A stretch of DNA of 64,000 bases from Bacteroidales bacterium (GCA_019454985.1 JACFNF010000004.1:62001-126000), one strand, 5' to 3'; shown: positions 7,065 to 16,658, counted from the stretch's first letter. The notes: generated by a model from the sequence alone, not told the origin. Numbers and translations are program-made.

Positions 7065-9821
7065 ATGAAAAAACGTCTAACCTCCCTGAAGGCATTTCTG
7101 GTGCTGATCCTTCTTGCCTTCAGTGCTGTGGTATACAGCCAGCAACCACCAACGATTGTCATTAATCAGCCAACGGCTCCTGGAATTTTTTGGGAAATCG
7201 GTTCCACAAAACTTATTTCATGGACGAGTAATTTCACCAAGCCTGTGAATATTGAGTTAGTGGATTATACTGACATCAATAACCCTCAGTTTTTGATGAT
7301 TGCAAGTAATGTATCAGGCTCAACTTATCTATGGTATATTGACCCACTTCTCTGGCAACCGGGAAACAAGTACAAGATTAAGGTAAGCAGTATAGTAAAC
7401 GTTGATTATCAGGCCAAAAGTATTGAGTATTTTTCGTTGGTAACATCGCTGCCGGGAGCCTATATCAAAGTGGAACAGCCCAATGCGCCGGGAATCACCT
7501 GGAAACAAGGCAACACTTACGTCATTTCGTGGGAAAGGTACAATATCCCAGGGAAATTTAAAATCGAACTCCTTGATTATTCTGCAGGTAATCCTCCCGT
7601 TCAAACCCTCATTGCCAGCAATGTTGAAGGTTCGACCTATAACTGGACGATTCCACAAACTATTGTCAATGGAAGTAAGTACCGAATTCGTGTAATCAGT
7701 GAGACCGATCCAACGGTGAAAGACCGTAGCGACAACGACTTCACCATTTCTACAATTCCAGCACAAGGTGCCATTGAAGTGTTGCAACCAACCGAAGCCA
7801 ATATCGAATGGCTGAAGGGTGAGACCTATCTCATTTCATGGATCGGCAACTTTACCGACCCAGTTGATATTGAGCTTGTGAGCACCGTTCCGATTGGTAC
7901 TGAAGTCATTGCATCAGATAAAGGCAGCAATTACACCACATGGAATCATGGCGACAACAAAGGAACAGGATTCCAGCCATGGAATATCTATTCTGACAAT
8001 GCCGGAGGCACCTCAATGAATACCATTGCCAATCCGGCTACAGGCGGCATCACCGGAATGGACCCCCAATCATTCGCACAAAGTATTTCCATTACAGGCT
8101 CACCCGGCAATGTCAATGTTTTTGCTGAACGCAAATTCGTCACACCTCTTGCCGTTGGCAACACTTTTTCAGTAGATTGGGCAGTGAATCAATACAATGG
8201 AAGTTGGCAATGGTTCAGTCTGACGCGACCTGCAGGTGGGTACTTCGGTCCAAGCCTCGAAACTGCTGACAACAAAATTTTATTTTATTATTCTGATAAT
8301 GATTATGAAACCATCTTCAACAATCCGGGCACCAAAAAAATGAATTTCAAATTCACCCTTGTGGATGCAACCCACATCAAAGTGGAAGCAACAGGTCGTG
8401 ATGGTGTTGAAACATGGAGCAAGACATACACCACACCGAGCATCCCGGATGGTTTGTATTTTAATGTGAACAACAACGCTACTGTCAGCGACCCGCAGAA
8501 ATTCAACTATTTCGACAACCTCAAAATCACCAAGCCTGTCTATGTGGCCACCCTCAAAGCTGGAGCCACCGGTTCCACCTATCTATGGACGGTGCCCAAC
8601 GACCTTCCCACAGGCACTTACTACAAGATCCGCGTTTCCGATGCATCACACACCTATTCTGACGAAAGCAATAACCTTTTCGCCATTGTTGACCACAATG
8701 CTAACAGTTTCGTGAAACTCGAACAGCCCAACGCCGGCGGCATTGAATGGATCAGAGGCACAGCACATCTGATTTCGTGGGATTCCAATGTCCCCGGAAA
8801 ATCCACGATCTATTTAGTCAAGGGAGGCGTTGACCAAAGCCCGGCTTTAGCAACCAATGTTGAAGGTTCTACCTGGGTTTGGAACATCCCTGCCACTACT
8901 TATCCGGTGGGCTCAGACTACAAAATTAAGGTGGTAAAAGGTTCTGTTTCAGGCGTTAGCGCAAACACGTTCAAACTCGTTGACTATGCAACCGGCGGCA
9001 CACTCACCGTCAACCAGCCCACAGTGGCCAATTTGATATGGCTTAGAGGTCAATCTTATCTGATTGCATGGGAATCCAACTTTATGACAGGCCCCGTCAA
9101 TGTTGAGCTTTATAAAGGCGCAACCAAAGTGGATGACATCGTCACCAACTATGAGGGCTCAACCTGCATCTGGGCTATCCCACCCACCCTTCCTCTTGGC
9201 AACGACTACAAGGTGAAAGTGTGTGCAAACAACGGCACTGTATGCGATTTCAGTGACAATGCTTTCACTGTTGCCGACACCCCCGGCGGCAATGTTCAAG
9301 TGTTGCAGCCTAACGGAGGAGAATACCTTTCAAGAGGCACTTCTTATCTTATCTCATGGATTGACGATATTCCCGAAAACGTCAACATCCTGCTTATCAA
9401 CGACATCACCAGCACCACTGAAGTATTGGCATCCAATGTTCTTGGCACAACCTGGATTTGGGACATTCCCTTGACACAGGCTCTTGGCAACAAGTATAAA
9501 ATCAAGGTCAGGAGTATCCATTCCGACCTTATCAGCGACCTGAGCGATGGCTATTTCACCATCTTCGACCAGCCATTGTATGCAGTTTATCCGAATCCGG
9601 CACAGAATCATCTGAACATTCGTTTCGATGATAAGGCTAGTCTCGATTATGTCGTACAACTTAAAGACCGTTTCAACCTTCTCATCTTCGAGCAAAAACT
9701 CAATGCTTCGGATCTGAAAGACCTTCAGATCCCCACCGGATCACTGAGCAACGGAATTTATTTTCTTACCATCACCTCCGAACATTCGAGAGACACACAG
9801 AAGATAGTAGTTCAACACTAA
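7065..9821 (+). CDS. Secreted multi-repeat (Kre9/KNH-like) T9SS sorting-domain protein
   Basis: 918 residues. Signal peptide 1-26 (ends VVYSQ). Six copies of a ~95-residue beta-sandwich repeat follow, with the pattern QP-x(4)-W-x-x-G-x-x-Y-L-I-S-W ... EGSTYxWxIP ... G-x-x-Y-K-I-x-V, resembling the Kre9/KNH N-terminal Ig-like (Ser-Thr-rich GPI-anchored) family. Copy 3 (from residue ~235) is interrupted at about 290 by a ~205-residue insert with a lectin/laminin-G-like look (WNHGDNKGTGFQPWNIYSDN, SVDWAVNQYNGSW) and resumes at ~495. Residues 841-918 are a Por sorting domain (VYPNPAQNHLNI ... LSNGIYFLTI). It is probably co-transcribed with the upstream T9SS gene. Function is unknown; a surface adhesin or carbohydrate-binding role is inferred. 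Confidence 0.85.
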   Translation: MKKRLTSLKAFLVLILLAFSAVVYSQQPPTIVINQPTAPGIFWEIGSTKLISWTSNFTKPVNIELVDYTDINNPQFLMIASNVSGSTYLWYIDPLLWQPGNKYKIKVSSIVNVDYQAKSIEYFSLVTSLPGAYIKVEQPNAPGITWKQGNTYVISWERYNIPGKFKIELLDYSAGNPPVQTLIASNVEGSTYNWTIPQTIVNGSKYRIRVISETDPTVKDRSDNDFTISTIPAQGAIEVLQPTEANIEWLKGETYLISWIGNFTDPVDIELVSTVPIGTEVIASDKGSNYTTWNHGDNKGTGFQPWNIYSDNAGGTSMNTIANPATGGITGMDPQSFAQSISITGSPGNVNVFAERKFVTPLAVGNTFSVDWAVNQYNGSWQWFSLTRPAGGYFGPSLETADNKILFYYSDNDYETIFNNPGTKKMNFKFTLVDATHIKVEATGRDGVETWSKTYTTPSIPDGLYFNVNNNATVSDPQKFNYFDNLKITKPVYVATLKAGATGSTYLWTVPNDLPTGTYYKIRVSDASHTYSDESNNLFAIVDHNANSFVKLEQPNAGGIEWIRGTAHLISWDSNVPGKSTIYLVKGGVDQSPALATNVEGSTWVWNIPATTYPVGSDYKIKVVKGSVSGVSANTFKLVDYATGGTLTVNQPTVANLIWLRGQSYLIAWESNFMTGPVNVELYKGATKVDDIVTNYEGSTCIWAIPPTLPLGNDYKVKVCANNGTVCDFSDNAFTVADTPGGNVQVLQPNGGEYLSRGTSYLISWIDDIPENVNILLINDITSTTEVLASNVLGTTWIWDIPLTQALGNKYKIKVRSIHSDLISDLSDGYFTIFDQPLYAVYPNPAQNHLNIRFDDKASLDYVVQLKDRFNLLIFEQKLNASDLKDLQIPTGSLSNGIYFLTITSEHSRDTQKIVVQH

Positions 9822-9840
9822 TTTGAGCTTGTTCACATCA

Positions 9841-9877
9841 AAGAAGGCTGCCTTTCGCGGGGTAGCCTTCTTTTTTT
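9841..9877 (+). terminator. Rho-independent terminator
   Basis: Stem AAGAAGGCT / AGCCTTCTT around a G/C-rich loop, followed by a run of T. It ends the two-gene T9SS transcript. Confidence 0.88.
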
Positions 9878-9967
9878 ACAAAACATTTAAACTCCGTGGC
9901 TATTCAACAGCCCACATACTGTTCCAGGCTTAATGGACAAAATTTCTGAAAGTTTTATCGTTTTCTC

Positions 9968-9999
9968 TTGATTTACAGACAAGAACATTTTTAATTTTG
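9968..9999 (+). promoter_or_regulatory. Bacteroidota-type promoter
   Basis: -7 box TAATTTTG at 9992-9999 with TTG at 9968-9970, 21 bases upstream. It would give a ~105-base leader before the lipoprotein gene at 10111. Confidence 0.55.
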
Positions 10000-10110
10000 T
10001 AATAAACTGATCAGCAGGGTTTGACCAGTATTTACGGAATAGTTTTCTTGTGTCCTTCACAATTATAAAACCAAATTTCTGAAAACTGTAACCCATAAAA
10101 AGTTTAAAAG

Positions 10111-11508
10111 ATGAAAAAGCTCCTTTTTTCTTACGTAATGCTTGTCTTTGTTTTTACATGCTGTAAAAAAACCGACAATCCAACTGACGATGGCAAGATG
10201 GATTGGAACGCTCCTTCTCACCCTTATATGGCTCCGAATGGGAAAAACAATATTCATAACGATGTGTATATGACCGATGTTTACACCATCAAAGGGCCTG
10301 AAAGTGGAGACCTTAACGTGACGATGTCGAACATTGGTAAATTAGGCGGCACCATTGCATTTAACAGTGAGAATAAAATCATCACTCTTGGAATCTGGGC
10401 TGATGGGTCAAGGGCATTATACATCCTTGATCCGGAAAATTTAGTGATTTTGGATAAATTTGATCTTCCTACGGGGACTCTGAGCGTTGCCGGTGGTGGA
10501 TATTTCTATTTAGATCAGAATTACAGGGCTGTGATTCCAACTGTTGACAAAAGAATTTTCATTATTGGAACCTCAGGGAATCCGGCGAAGTTGACCTTAG
10601 AAAAAGAATATAACCTCTCAAGTCTTCCTGACCCATGCAATATCGCATCGGTTTTACCGGATTGGAATGGCAACTTATGGTTTGTAACAGCAGAAGGCAT
10701 TGTCGGAGTGGTGGGCGATAATAATCTGAACACCTTACAGTTATCTCATCTCGATTCGATAACAAATACCGTTGTCAACGAGCCGATTGCAAATTCATTT
10801 GCCATAGATGAAACAGGAGGCGTTTTTATCGTATCCGATTATGCCTTATACCGATTTGAACTTAATGGTGCTGGACAACCCGTTGTGGTGTGGAGAGAAG
10901 AATACGATAGAGGTACGATGAAAAAGCCCGGCCAGCTTTCATTTGGTTCGGGCACAACTCCAACCTTAATTTCAAAAGATTACGTTGCGATAACTGACAA
11001 TGCGGAGCCACGGATGAACGTTCTGATCTACAAAAGAGCGAAAAACATCAGCTCAAACAGGTTATTATGTAAAGTACCCGTCTTTACAAGTGGTGCATCA
11101 TCAAACGAAAATTCGTTGATTGCTTTTAACAATTCAATCATCGTTGAGAATAATTATGGGTATTCGAATCTTTTCAATTTTGTAGGACATCTTTCCGAGC
11201 CGGGTTTATGCCGCATTGATTTTCGTGCAGACGGAAATTATTCTATTGCATGGACATCGAGTCTGATTATTCCCTCAGTAGTTTCAAAATACTCTTCGGC
11301 AAACAATTTGATTTATACTTATACCAAAGATACCGAAGGATGGTATTTCACGGCTGTTAACGCGACCACGGGACAGGTTGCTTTCCAAAAAAAGGTTGGG
11401 CTGGATGAGATTATCTACAACAATCATTACTCAGGCATTGCCATTGCACCCGATGGCACGGCTTATGTCGGCTCTCCCAAAGGAGTGATCAAATTTTCTA
11501 AAAAATAA
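10111..11508 (+). CDS. Putative beta-propeller lipoprotein, function unknown
   Basis: 465 residues with a lipoprotein-type N-terminus: a basic start, a hydrophobic stretch and Cys at 18/19 (VFTCCKK), so likely lipidated and periplasmic or outer-membrane. The rest is rich in beta-strand repeats of propeller type, such as GNLWFVTAEGIVGVV, GGVFIVSDYALYRFE and DGTAYVGSPKGVIKF. No catalytic residues are evident. It stands alone, with its own promoter and a terminator on either side. It could be a PQQ/NHL-like or WD40-like sensor or scaffold; I cannot assign a role. Confidence 0.75.
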   Translation: MKKLLFSYVMLVFVFTCCKKTDNPTDDGKMDWNAPSHPYMAPNGKNNIHNDVYMTDVYTIKGPESGDLNVTMSNIGKLGGTIAFNSENKIITLGIWADGSRALYILDPENLVILDKFDLPTGTLSVAGGGYFYLDQNYRAVIPTVDKRIFIIGTSGNPAKLTLEKEYNLSSLPDPCNIASVLPDWNGNLWFVTAEGIVGVVGDNNLNTLQLSHLDSITNTVVNEPIANSFAIDETGGVFIVSDYALYRFELNGAGQPVVVWREEYDRGTMKKPGQLSFGSGTTPTLISKDYVAITDNAEPRMNVLIYKRAKNISSNRLLCKVPVFTSGASSNENSLIAFNNSIIVENNYGYSNLFNFVGHLSEPGLCRIDFRADGNYSIAWTSSLIIPSVVSKYSSANNLIYTYTKDTEGWYFTAVNATTGQVAFQKKVGLDEIIYNNHYSGIAIAPDGTAYVGSPKGVIKFSKK

Positions 11509-11664
11509 CATTCTAAGTCTTTTGCAAAACAATATAGGGAGATATTGGACAGATATGCTGTGGACAACCTTGATGCTCTTTTGTGAACTCCTATATGGTT
11601 GAAAACAAAGAATTAACCACAGAGGAGTCTTCGAGGGGTGAAGATGCCAAAATTCAAATTTTAC

Positions 11665-11701
11665 AAAAAAAAGCTGCCTATAAAAAACAGGCAGCTTTTT
11701 A
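11665..11701. terminator. Bidirectional terminator between lipoprotein gene and tsf
   Basis: Stem AAAAGCTGCCT / AGGCAGCTTTT with A and T runs on both sides, so it can serve the rightward lipoprotein gene and the leftward ribosomal operon. Confidence 0.88.
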
Positions 11702-11719
11702 ATTTGGTTTTTGAGTAGA

Positions 11720-12550
11720 TTAGCCCAACATCAGCCTTTTGAAGGCGGTAACGGTTAAGCTTTTATCGGCCTCAGCAAGATACTGTTTTACAGTTTTTTT
11801 GCTGTCGCGTACAAAATCCTGATTGAGTAAGGTATTTTCACGGTAAAATTTTCCGAGTTTTCCGCGTGCGATACGTTCAAGCATATCTTCGGCTTTACCT
11901 TCGTTACGCGCCTGTTCCATTCCGATTTCTATTTCGCGCTGAATCACATCGGCCGGAACGTCAGCTTCATCAATGGCTACGGGGTCCATTGCAGCCACTT
12001 GCATTGCAAGTTCACGGGCAATTTGGTGAACATTGGCAACGTCAGCCTTATTCAGACCAATAATGGATGAAAGGCGGTTTCCGGGATGGATGTATGCTGA
12101 AGTCAGTGGAGCTTCGATTTTATAGAATCCGCCAAGATCAATTTTCTCACCAATAACACCGGTTTGGTCAGTGATGGTATCTTCAACCTTACGGCCATTC
12201 AACTCAAGTTTTTTCAGTTCATCAATGGTTTGAACCTTATGTTGAAGGGCGAGATCAAGAATGCCGTGGGCATATTTCACAAAATCTTCGTTCTTAGCCA
12301 CAAAGTCGGTTTCGCAGTTCACCATAACCAAAGCGGCATAGGTAGCATCAGCGTTTGTTTTTGCAATGATAACGCCTTCGGTGGCTTCGCGATCGGCGCG
12401 TTTTGCAGCCACTTTCTGACCTTTTTTGCGTAGGATATCAATGGCTTTTTCCATATCGCCTTCGCTTTCGACAAGGGCGTTTTTGCAGTCCATCATGCCT
12501 GCGCCTGTAATCTTTCTCAGTTCGTTAACCTGAGCAGCAGTAATATTCAT
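11720..12550 (-). CDS. tsf: Translation elongation factor Ts
   Basis: 276-residue guanine-nucleotide exchange factor for EF-Tu. The N-terminal UBA-like region has VNELRKITGAGMMDCKNAL, followed by KAIDILRKKG; the EF-Tu contact motif TDFVAKNEDF is present. Length matches the short Bacteroidota form. Last gene of the leftward rplM-rpsI-rpsB-tsf cluster, 26 bases after rpsB and just before the terminator. Confidence 0.98.
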   Translation of the reverse strand: MNITAAQVNELRKITGAGMMDCKNALVESEGDMEKAIDILRKKGQKVAAKRADREATEGVIIAKTNADATYAALVMVNCETDFVAKNEDFVKYAHGILDLALQHKVQTIDELKKLELNGRKVEDTITDQTGVIGEKIDLGGFYKIEAPLTSAYIHPGNRLSSIIGLNKADVANVHQIARELAMQVAAMDPVAIDEADVPADVIQREIEIGMEQARNEGKAEDMLERIARGKLGKFYRENTLLNQDFVRDSKKTVKQYLAEADKSLTVTAFKRLMLG

Positions 12551-12576
12551 AACAAATTGTATCTTAAATAATTAAA

Positions 12577-13434
12577 TTATTTCCTTGCGGATGGTCTGCG
12601 AGGTCTTTTGCCGCGGTTTTCTTCGCCCGAATCTCTGCGACCTTCATTACGTGGCTCAGTGTCTTCCGAGCTTTCGAAATGTTCGGTTTCTTCTACGAAG
12701 TCATCGGCCTCGTCATTACCTTCTTCCTGACCCTTTTCCTTAGCAATTTTCCGTTCGTTGAGACCTTCTTCGATAGCCTGCGTCATGCTTTTCACGATGA
12801 TGGCGATAGATTTGCTGGCATCGTCGTTTCCGGGAATGGGGAAATCAATAATATTGGGATCGGCATTGGTATCGCAGATAGCGAAAGTGGGGATATTGAG
12901 TTTGCGGGCTTCGGCCACGGCAATATGTTCCTTGATCACGTCCACCACAAAAACAGCCGATGGAAGGCGGCTCAGGTCGGCAATACTCCCAAGGTTCTTT
13001 TCAAGTTTTTCACGTTCACGCTGAATCTGAAGACGTTCTCTTTTCGACAGGTTATTGAACGAATCGCTGACCATCAGTTTATCAATATTCGACATTTTGC
13101 GAACTGCTTTGCGGATGGTGGCAAAATTGGTCAGCATTCCACCGGGCCAACGCTCGGTAACGTAAGGCATTCCGACTTTTGCTACCTCTTCAGCCACAAT
13201 GCTTTTAGCTTGTTTTTTGGTAGCCACAAACAAGATTTTCTTTCCTGAACGGGCCATCTGACGCAGGGCATTGGCAGCTTCTTCCATTTTTGCCTGCGTT
13301 TTGTATAAGTCAATGATATGGATTCCGTTACGCTCCATAAAGATATAAGGAGCCATACTGGGGTTCCATTTTCTGCGAAGGTGTCCGAAATGAACTCCTG
13401 CGTCTAATAATTCTTCAAATGATACTCTTGACAT
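12577..13434 (-). CDS. rpsB: 30S ribosomal protein S2
   Basis: 285 residues. Typical S2 features are VHFGHLRRKWNPSMAPYIF, ERWPGGMLTNF and an N-terminal ELLDAGVHFGH start. The final ~55 residues form a charged tail, acidic first (EADDFVEETEHFESSEDTE) and then Arg/Lys-rich (KRPRRPSARK), making the protein longer than E. coli S2 (241 aa). It lies 105 bases after rpsI and 26 before tsf. Confidence 0.98.
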   Translation of the reverse strand: MSRVSFEELLDAGVHFGHLRRKWNPSMAPYIFMERNGIHIIDLYKTQAKMEEAANALRQMARSGKKILFVATKKQAKSIVAEEVAKVGMPYVTERWPGGMLTNFATIRKAVRKMSNIDKLMVSDSFNNLSKRERLQIQREREKLEKNLGSIADLSRLPSAVFVVDVIKEHIAVAEARKLNIPTFAICDTNADPNIIDFPIPGNDDASKSIAIIVKSMTQAIEEGLNERKIAKEKGQEEGNDEADDFVEETEHFESSEDTEPRNEGRRDSGEENRGKRPRRPSARK

Positions 13435-13539
13435 AAAAAAGGATTAAAAAATGTTTACATTCACGAATTCAATTGCCGGGTAGGTCTGGGAAGACATCGC
13501 AGCAATTTGGATACTAAACACAATCGTTTGCCCGTAAGA

Positions 13540-13926
13540 CTAACGCTTGCTAAACTGGAACTTCTTACGTGCTTTGGGCTGGCCGGGCTTTTTGCGCTCT
13601 ACCATACGTGGGTCGCGACGGAGCAGGCCTTTTGCTTTCAGGACAGGGCGGAATTCAGGGTTGATTTCGCACAGGGCACGGCTGATTGCTAAGCTCAGGG
13701 CTTCGGCTTGTCCGTTGATCCCACCACCATCTAAGTTTACCTTGATATCGTATGCGCCGATATTTCCGGTAAGTGCAAGGGGCTGTTCAACAACAAACTG
13801 CAGGATGCTCACGGGGAAATATTCTTTGTAATCTCTTTTATTGATCACAATGCTGCCATTTCCGCTTTTCATGTAGATCCGGGCAACCGCTGTTTTTCTC
13901 CTGCCTAAGGCGTTGACTACTTCCAT
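13540..13926 (-). CDS. rpsI: 30S ribosomal protein S9
   Basis: 128 residues. Conserved elements are ALGRRKTAVARIYMKSGNG, GGGINGQAEALSLAISRAL and the basic C-terminal tail ending KKFQFSKR, which reaches the P-site tRNA in the ribosome. Five bases downstream of rplM, the usual S9/L13 pairing. Confidence 0.98.
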   Translation of the reverse strand: MEVVNALGRRKTAVARIYMKSGNGSIVINKRDYKEYFPVSILQFVVEQPLALTGNIGAYDIKVNLDGGGINGQAEALSLAISRALCEINPEFRPVLKAKGLLRRDPRMVERKKPGQPKARKKFQFSKR

Positions 13927-13931
13927 AATGA

Positions 13932-14387
13932 TTATTTAATTGAATTTAAGGTTAATTCGGTTGGCTGCTGAGCCTGATGTTTATGCTCAGGGCCGGCATA
14001 AACATAGAGATTGCGGAACAGTTCATTGCCAAGCTTTGTCTTGGGAAGCATTCCTTTCACGGCATGTTCCACCACGGCTATTGGCTTACGTTTTAACTGT
14101 TCTTTAACCGGCCGAACTCTTTGTCCACCGGGATAACCCGTGTGACGGACATAAAATTTTGTGTCCATTTTTTTGCCGGTGAGCGCGATCTTTTCAGCAT
14201 TGATCACAATCACATTGTCGCCACAATCACTGTGGGGAGTGTAGTTGGGTTTGTGTTTGCCGCGCAGGACCTGGGCCACAGTAGAAGCAAGCCTTCCCAG
14301 AACCAATCCTTCTGCGTCAATCACCATCCACTTTTTATCAGCATTCTCCTTGTTCACGCTGATAGTTTTGTAACTCAGTGTATTCAT
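13932..14387 (-). CDS. rplM: 50S ribosomal protein L13
   Basis: 151 residues. Recognised by WMVIDAEGLVLGRLAS, HKPNYTPHSDCGDNVIVINA and the HTGYPGG motif. First gene of the leftward ribosomal operon, with a ~50-base leader after a strong Bacteroidota promoter. Confidence 0.98.
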   Translation of the reverse strand: MNTLSYKTISVNKENADKKWMVIDAEGLVLGRLASTVAQVLRGKHKPNYTPHSDCGDNVIVINAEKIALTGKKMDTKFYVRHTGYPGGQRVRPVKEQLKRKPIAVVEHAVKGMLPKTKLGNELFRNLYVYAGPEHKHQAQQPTELTLNSIK

Positions 14388-14440
14388 TGACTTATAGATT
14401 TCTTCTTTCGTTTTGGCAACCTTTTTTCCAAAACGGGGTG

Positions 14441-14472
14441 CAAAAATAGAAACATTTTTTCAACTGAACAAA
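14441..14472 (-). promoter_or_regulatory. Promoter of rplM-rpsI-rpsB-tsf
   Basis: On the minus strand: -33 TTTG (14469-14472), 20-base spacer, -7 TATTTTTG (14441-14448). Both elements match the Bacteroidota consensus. Confidence 0.8.
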
Positions 14473-14615
14473 TTTAAAAACATCTAAATCATTCTCTTTC
14501 ATTTTTCATAACGCTTTGAAACAGCGTGACGAAATACAAAGCCAACAGAAGCTATATTTCTCTGTCCTGCTACTGACATCCGTGAGTGTGCTGCGATGGC
14601 AAAAGGATTCTTTCT

Positions 14616-14623
14616 TACTTTTG
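14616..14623 (+). promoter_or_regulatory. -7 box of gldA promoter
   Basis: TACTTTTG matches TAnnTTTG and lies 24 bases before the chosen gldA start. It supports ATG 14648 and rules out the upstream in-frame ATG at 14516. No clear -33 TTTG. Confidence 0.55.
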
Positions 14624-14647
14624 CCAAATCAATCATTTCGACACAGC

Positions 14648-15562
14648 ATGTCCGTTCACGTTCAGCAGGTTTCAAAAATTTATGGTGAACAAAAAGCGCT
14701 CGATTCATTGAGCCTCACCATCCATCCGGGCGAGATCGTGGGTTTGCTTGGCCCCAATGGCGCCGGCAAGTCAACCCTGATGAAGATCTTAAGTTGTTAT
14801 ATCCCACCTACATCAGGAACAGCTTCCATCATGGGTTTCGATGTGAGGCTACAGCCGGTAGAAGTCCGCCGATTAGTGGGTTATCTGCCGGAAAACAACC
14901 CTCTCTATTTAGATATGTATATTAAGGAGTACTTGCTGTTTGTTGCCGGAGTTTTCGGGCTTGGAAAGCAATCGGCAGCGAGGGTAAATCAGATGATTGA
15001 ACTAACCGGCCTCGGGGATGAGTTACACAAAAAAATCGGAATGCTGTCGAAGGGCTATCGTCAAAGGGTCGGACTTGCTCAGGCTTTGATGCACGACCCG
15101 CAGGTGCTCATTCTCGACGAGCCCACATCAGGCCTCGACCCTAACCAATTAGTCGATATCCGTCGGCTGATTAAAGAGACCGGAGCAAATAAAACAGTTA
15201 TCCTTTCAACACACATCATGCAGGAGGTGGAGGCTTTGTGCAGCCGGGTGGCCATCCTCAACAAAGGAATTTTAGTGGCTTATGATGAAATTGGCGCCAT
15301 TCGTTCGGACGAAAAGAAAGAGACGGTGAGTGTGGAATTTGCTGAGGAGGTATCCATCGGGCAATTAAAAGGAATCGAAGGTGTGGTGTCAGTGGTTCGC
15401 GAAGGTAGTCAGTGGGTGCTTATATCGGCCGCAGGGACCGATATCCGCCAGGCATTGAACAGCTGGGCTGCCGCCAACAGTTTCACTATCCTTTCACTGG
15501 CACGCAAAACTCACCGTATGGAAGAGTCGTTTCAGAAACTTACCGGAAAACAAATTGAATAA
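14648..15562 (+). CDS. gldA: Gliding-motility-type ABC transporter ATP-binding protein GldA
   Basis: 304-residue ABC ATPase. Walker A GPNGAGKST, signature LSKGYRQRVGLAQAL, Walker B VLILDEPTSGLDP and H-loop STHIMQEVEA are intact. The long match to GldA (PPTSGTASIMGFDV, YLPENNPLYLDMYIKEYL) makes this more specific than a generic ABC call. In gliding Bacteroidota GldA works with membrane partners GldF and GldG; neither is in this window, so partners must be elsewhere and gliding itself cannot be concluded. The start is set at 14648 because the promoter -7 box lies at 14616. Confidence 0.85.
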   Translation: MSVHVQQVSKIYGEQKALDSLSLTIHPGEIVGLLGPNGAGKSTLMKILSCYIPPTSGTASIMGFDVRLQPVEVRRLVGYLPENNPLYLDMYIKEYLLFVAGVFGLGKQSAARVNQMIELTGLGDELHKKIGMLSKGYRQRVGLAQALMHDPQVLILDEPTSGLDPNQLVDIRRLIKETGANKTVILSTHIMQEVEALCSRVAILNKGILVAYDEIGAIRSDEKKETVSVEFAEEVSIGQLKGIEGVVSVVREGSQWVLISAAGTDIRQALNSWAAANSFTILSLARKTHRMEESFQKLTGKQIE

Positions 15563-15620
15563 GTGTTAAACTCATGCAGGGAATACTGAAAAAAGTATGC
15601 AGCTTTTCAGGCATTCACAA

Positions 15621-15628
15621 TATTTTTG
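15621..15628 (+). promoter_or_regulatory. -7 box upstream of kdsD
   Basis: TATTTTTG, 62 bases before the TTG start of kdsD; a -33 element is not obvious. Confidence 0.45.
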
Positions 15629-15689
15629 TGCCAAAAAAAGTAGATTACTTCAGTAAAAAACGTAAGACCTACACCATAACTTTTTTGTT

Positions 15690-16658
15690 TTGAAAACAAC
15701 TGACGAACTCAGACAGATTGCCTCAAAAGTAATCGAAACAGAGATTGGCGCTTTGCAATCAGTGGCCAAACGCATAGACGACACCTTTGCCGAAACAGTG
15801 CGGATGATTTATTTTTCAAGCGGGAAAGTGATTGTTTCGGGTGTAGGCAAAAGCGCCATCATTGCACAAAAGATTGTGGCTACGTTCAATTCAACCGGAA
15901 CGACCGCTGTTTTTCTTCATGCTGCTGATGCCATTCATGGCGATTTGGGCATTATACGCGATGAGGATATCATCCTGCTCCTGTCGAAAAGTGGTGAAAC
16001 CCCCGAATTGAAAGTGTTAGTCCCTTTTTTAAAAGTTCGAAAAAACAAGTTGATTTCAATAGTGGGTAATATCTCATCCTATCTAGCCGGACAGTCGGAT
16101 GTTGTTCTCGATACGACCGTTGCACGCGAAGCCTGCCCCAACAATCTTGCCCCAACCACCAGCACCACTGCACAACTTGTCATGGGCGATGCTCTTGCTA
16201 TTGCCTTGCTTGAATGTCGCGGATTTACGACCGAAGATTTTGCACGGGTTCATCCCGGTGGAGCTCTTGGCAAGCAATTGTTGTTGTGCGTGAAAGACGT
16301 CTTTACAAAGAATGAGGTTCCACAAGTGTCGCCCGACGATGATCTTTCTAAGGTCATCATTGAGATTTCGGCCAAACGTCTCGGAGCCACGGCAGTTATT
16401 GAAAACAGCGCCCTTGTCGGGATTATTACGGATGGCGATTTGCGCCGGATGCTTTTGGCCAACCCTCGGCCTGACAATTCTGTTGTTGCCCGCAACATCA
16501 TGACGGCCAATCCAAAATCAATTCACCCCAATGCACTTTTGGTTCAGGCTCTTGAGCTGATGCGTCAGCACAACATCACCCAATTACCCGTTGTGGAAAA
16601 CGGTCGTTATCTGGGTGTTATTCATCTTCACGACATTTTAAAAGAAGGTCTATTTTAA
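15690..16658 (+). CDS. kdsD: D-arabinose 5-phosphate isomerase (KpsF/GutQ family)
   Basis: 322 residues. Interconverts ribulose 5-phosphate and arabinose 5-phosphate, the first step to Kdo for lipopolysaccharide. An N-terminal SIS sugar-phosphate domain (GKVIVSGVGKSAIIAQKI, HAADAIHGDLGII, SKSGETPE, NLAPTTSTTAQLVMGDALA) is followed by two CBS domains (~residues 207-322). The start is a TTG: no in-frame ATG or GTG lies between the upstream stop at 15663 and the conserved N-terminus. Eighteen bases separate it from the next gene, so the two are probably co-transcribed. Confidence 0.93.
   Translation: MKTTDELRQIASKVIETEIGALQSVAKRIDDTFAETVRMIYFSSGKVIVSGVGKSAIIAQKIVATFNSTGTTAVFLHAADAIHGDLGIIRDEDIILLLSKSGETPELKVLVPFLKVRKNKLISIVGNISSYLAGQSDVVLDTTVAREACPNNLAPTTSTTAQLVMGDALAIALLECRGFTTEDFARVHPGGALGKQLLLCVKDVFTKNEVPQVSPDDDLSKVIIEISAKRLGATAVIENSALVGIITDGDLRRMLLANPRPDNSVVARNIMTANPKSIHPNALLVQALELMRQHNITQLPVVENGRYLGVIHLHDILKEGLF

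Noticed and set aside
11530..11547. CAATAT-N6-ATATTG palindrome after the lipoprotein gene
   Set aside because: Short, A/T-rich and in a 3' region; likely chance.
12679..13248. 189-codon + strand frame
   Set aside because: Antisense to rpsB.
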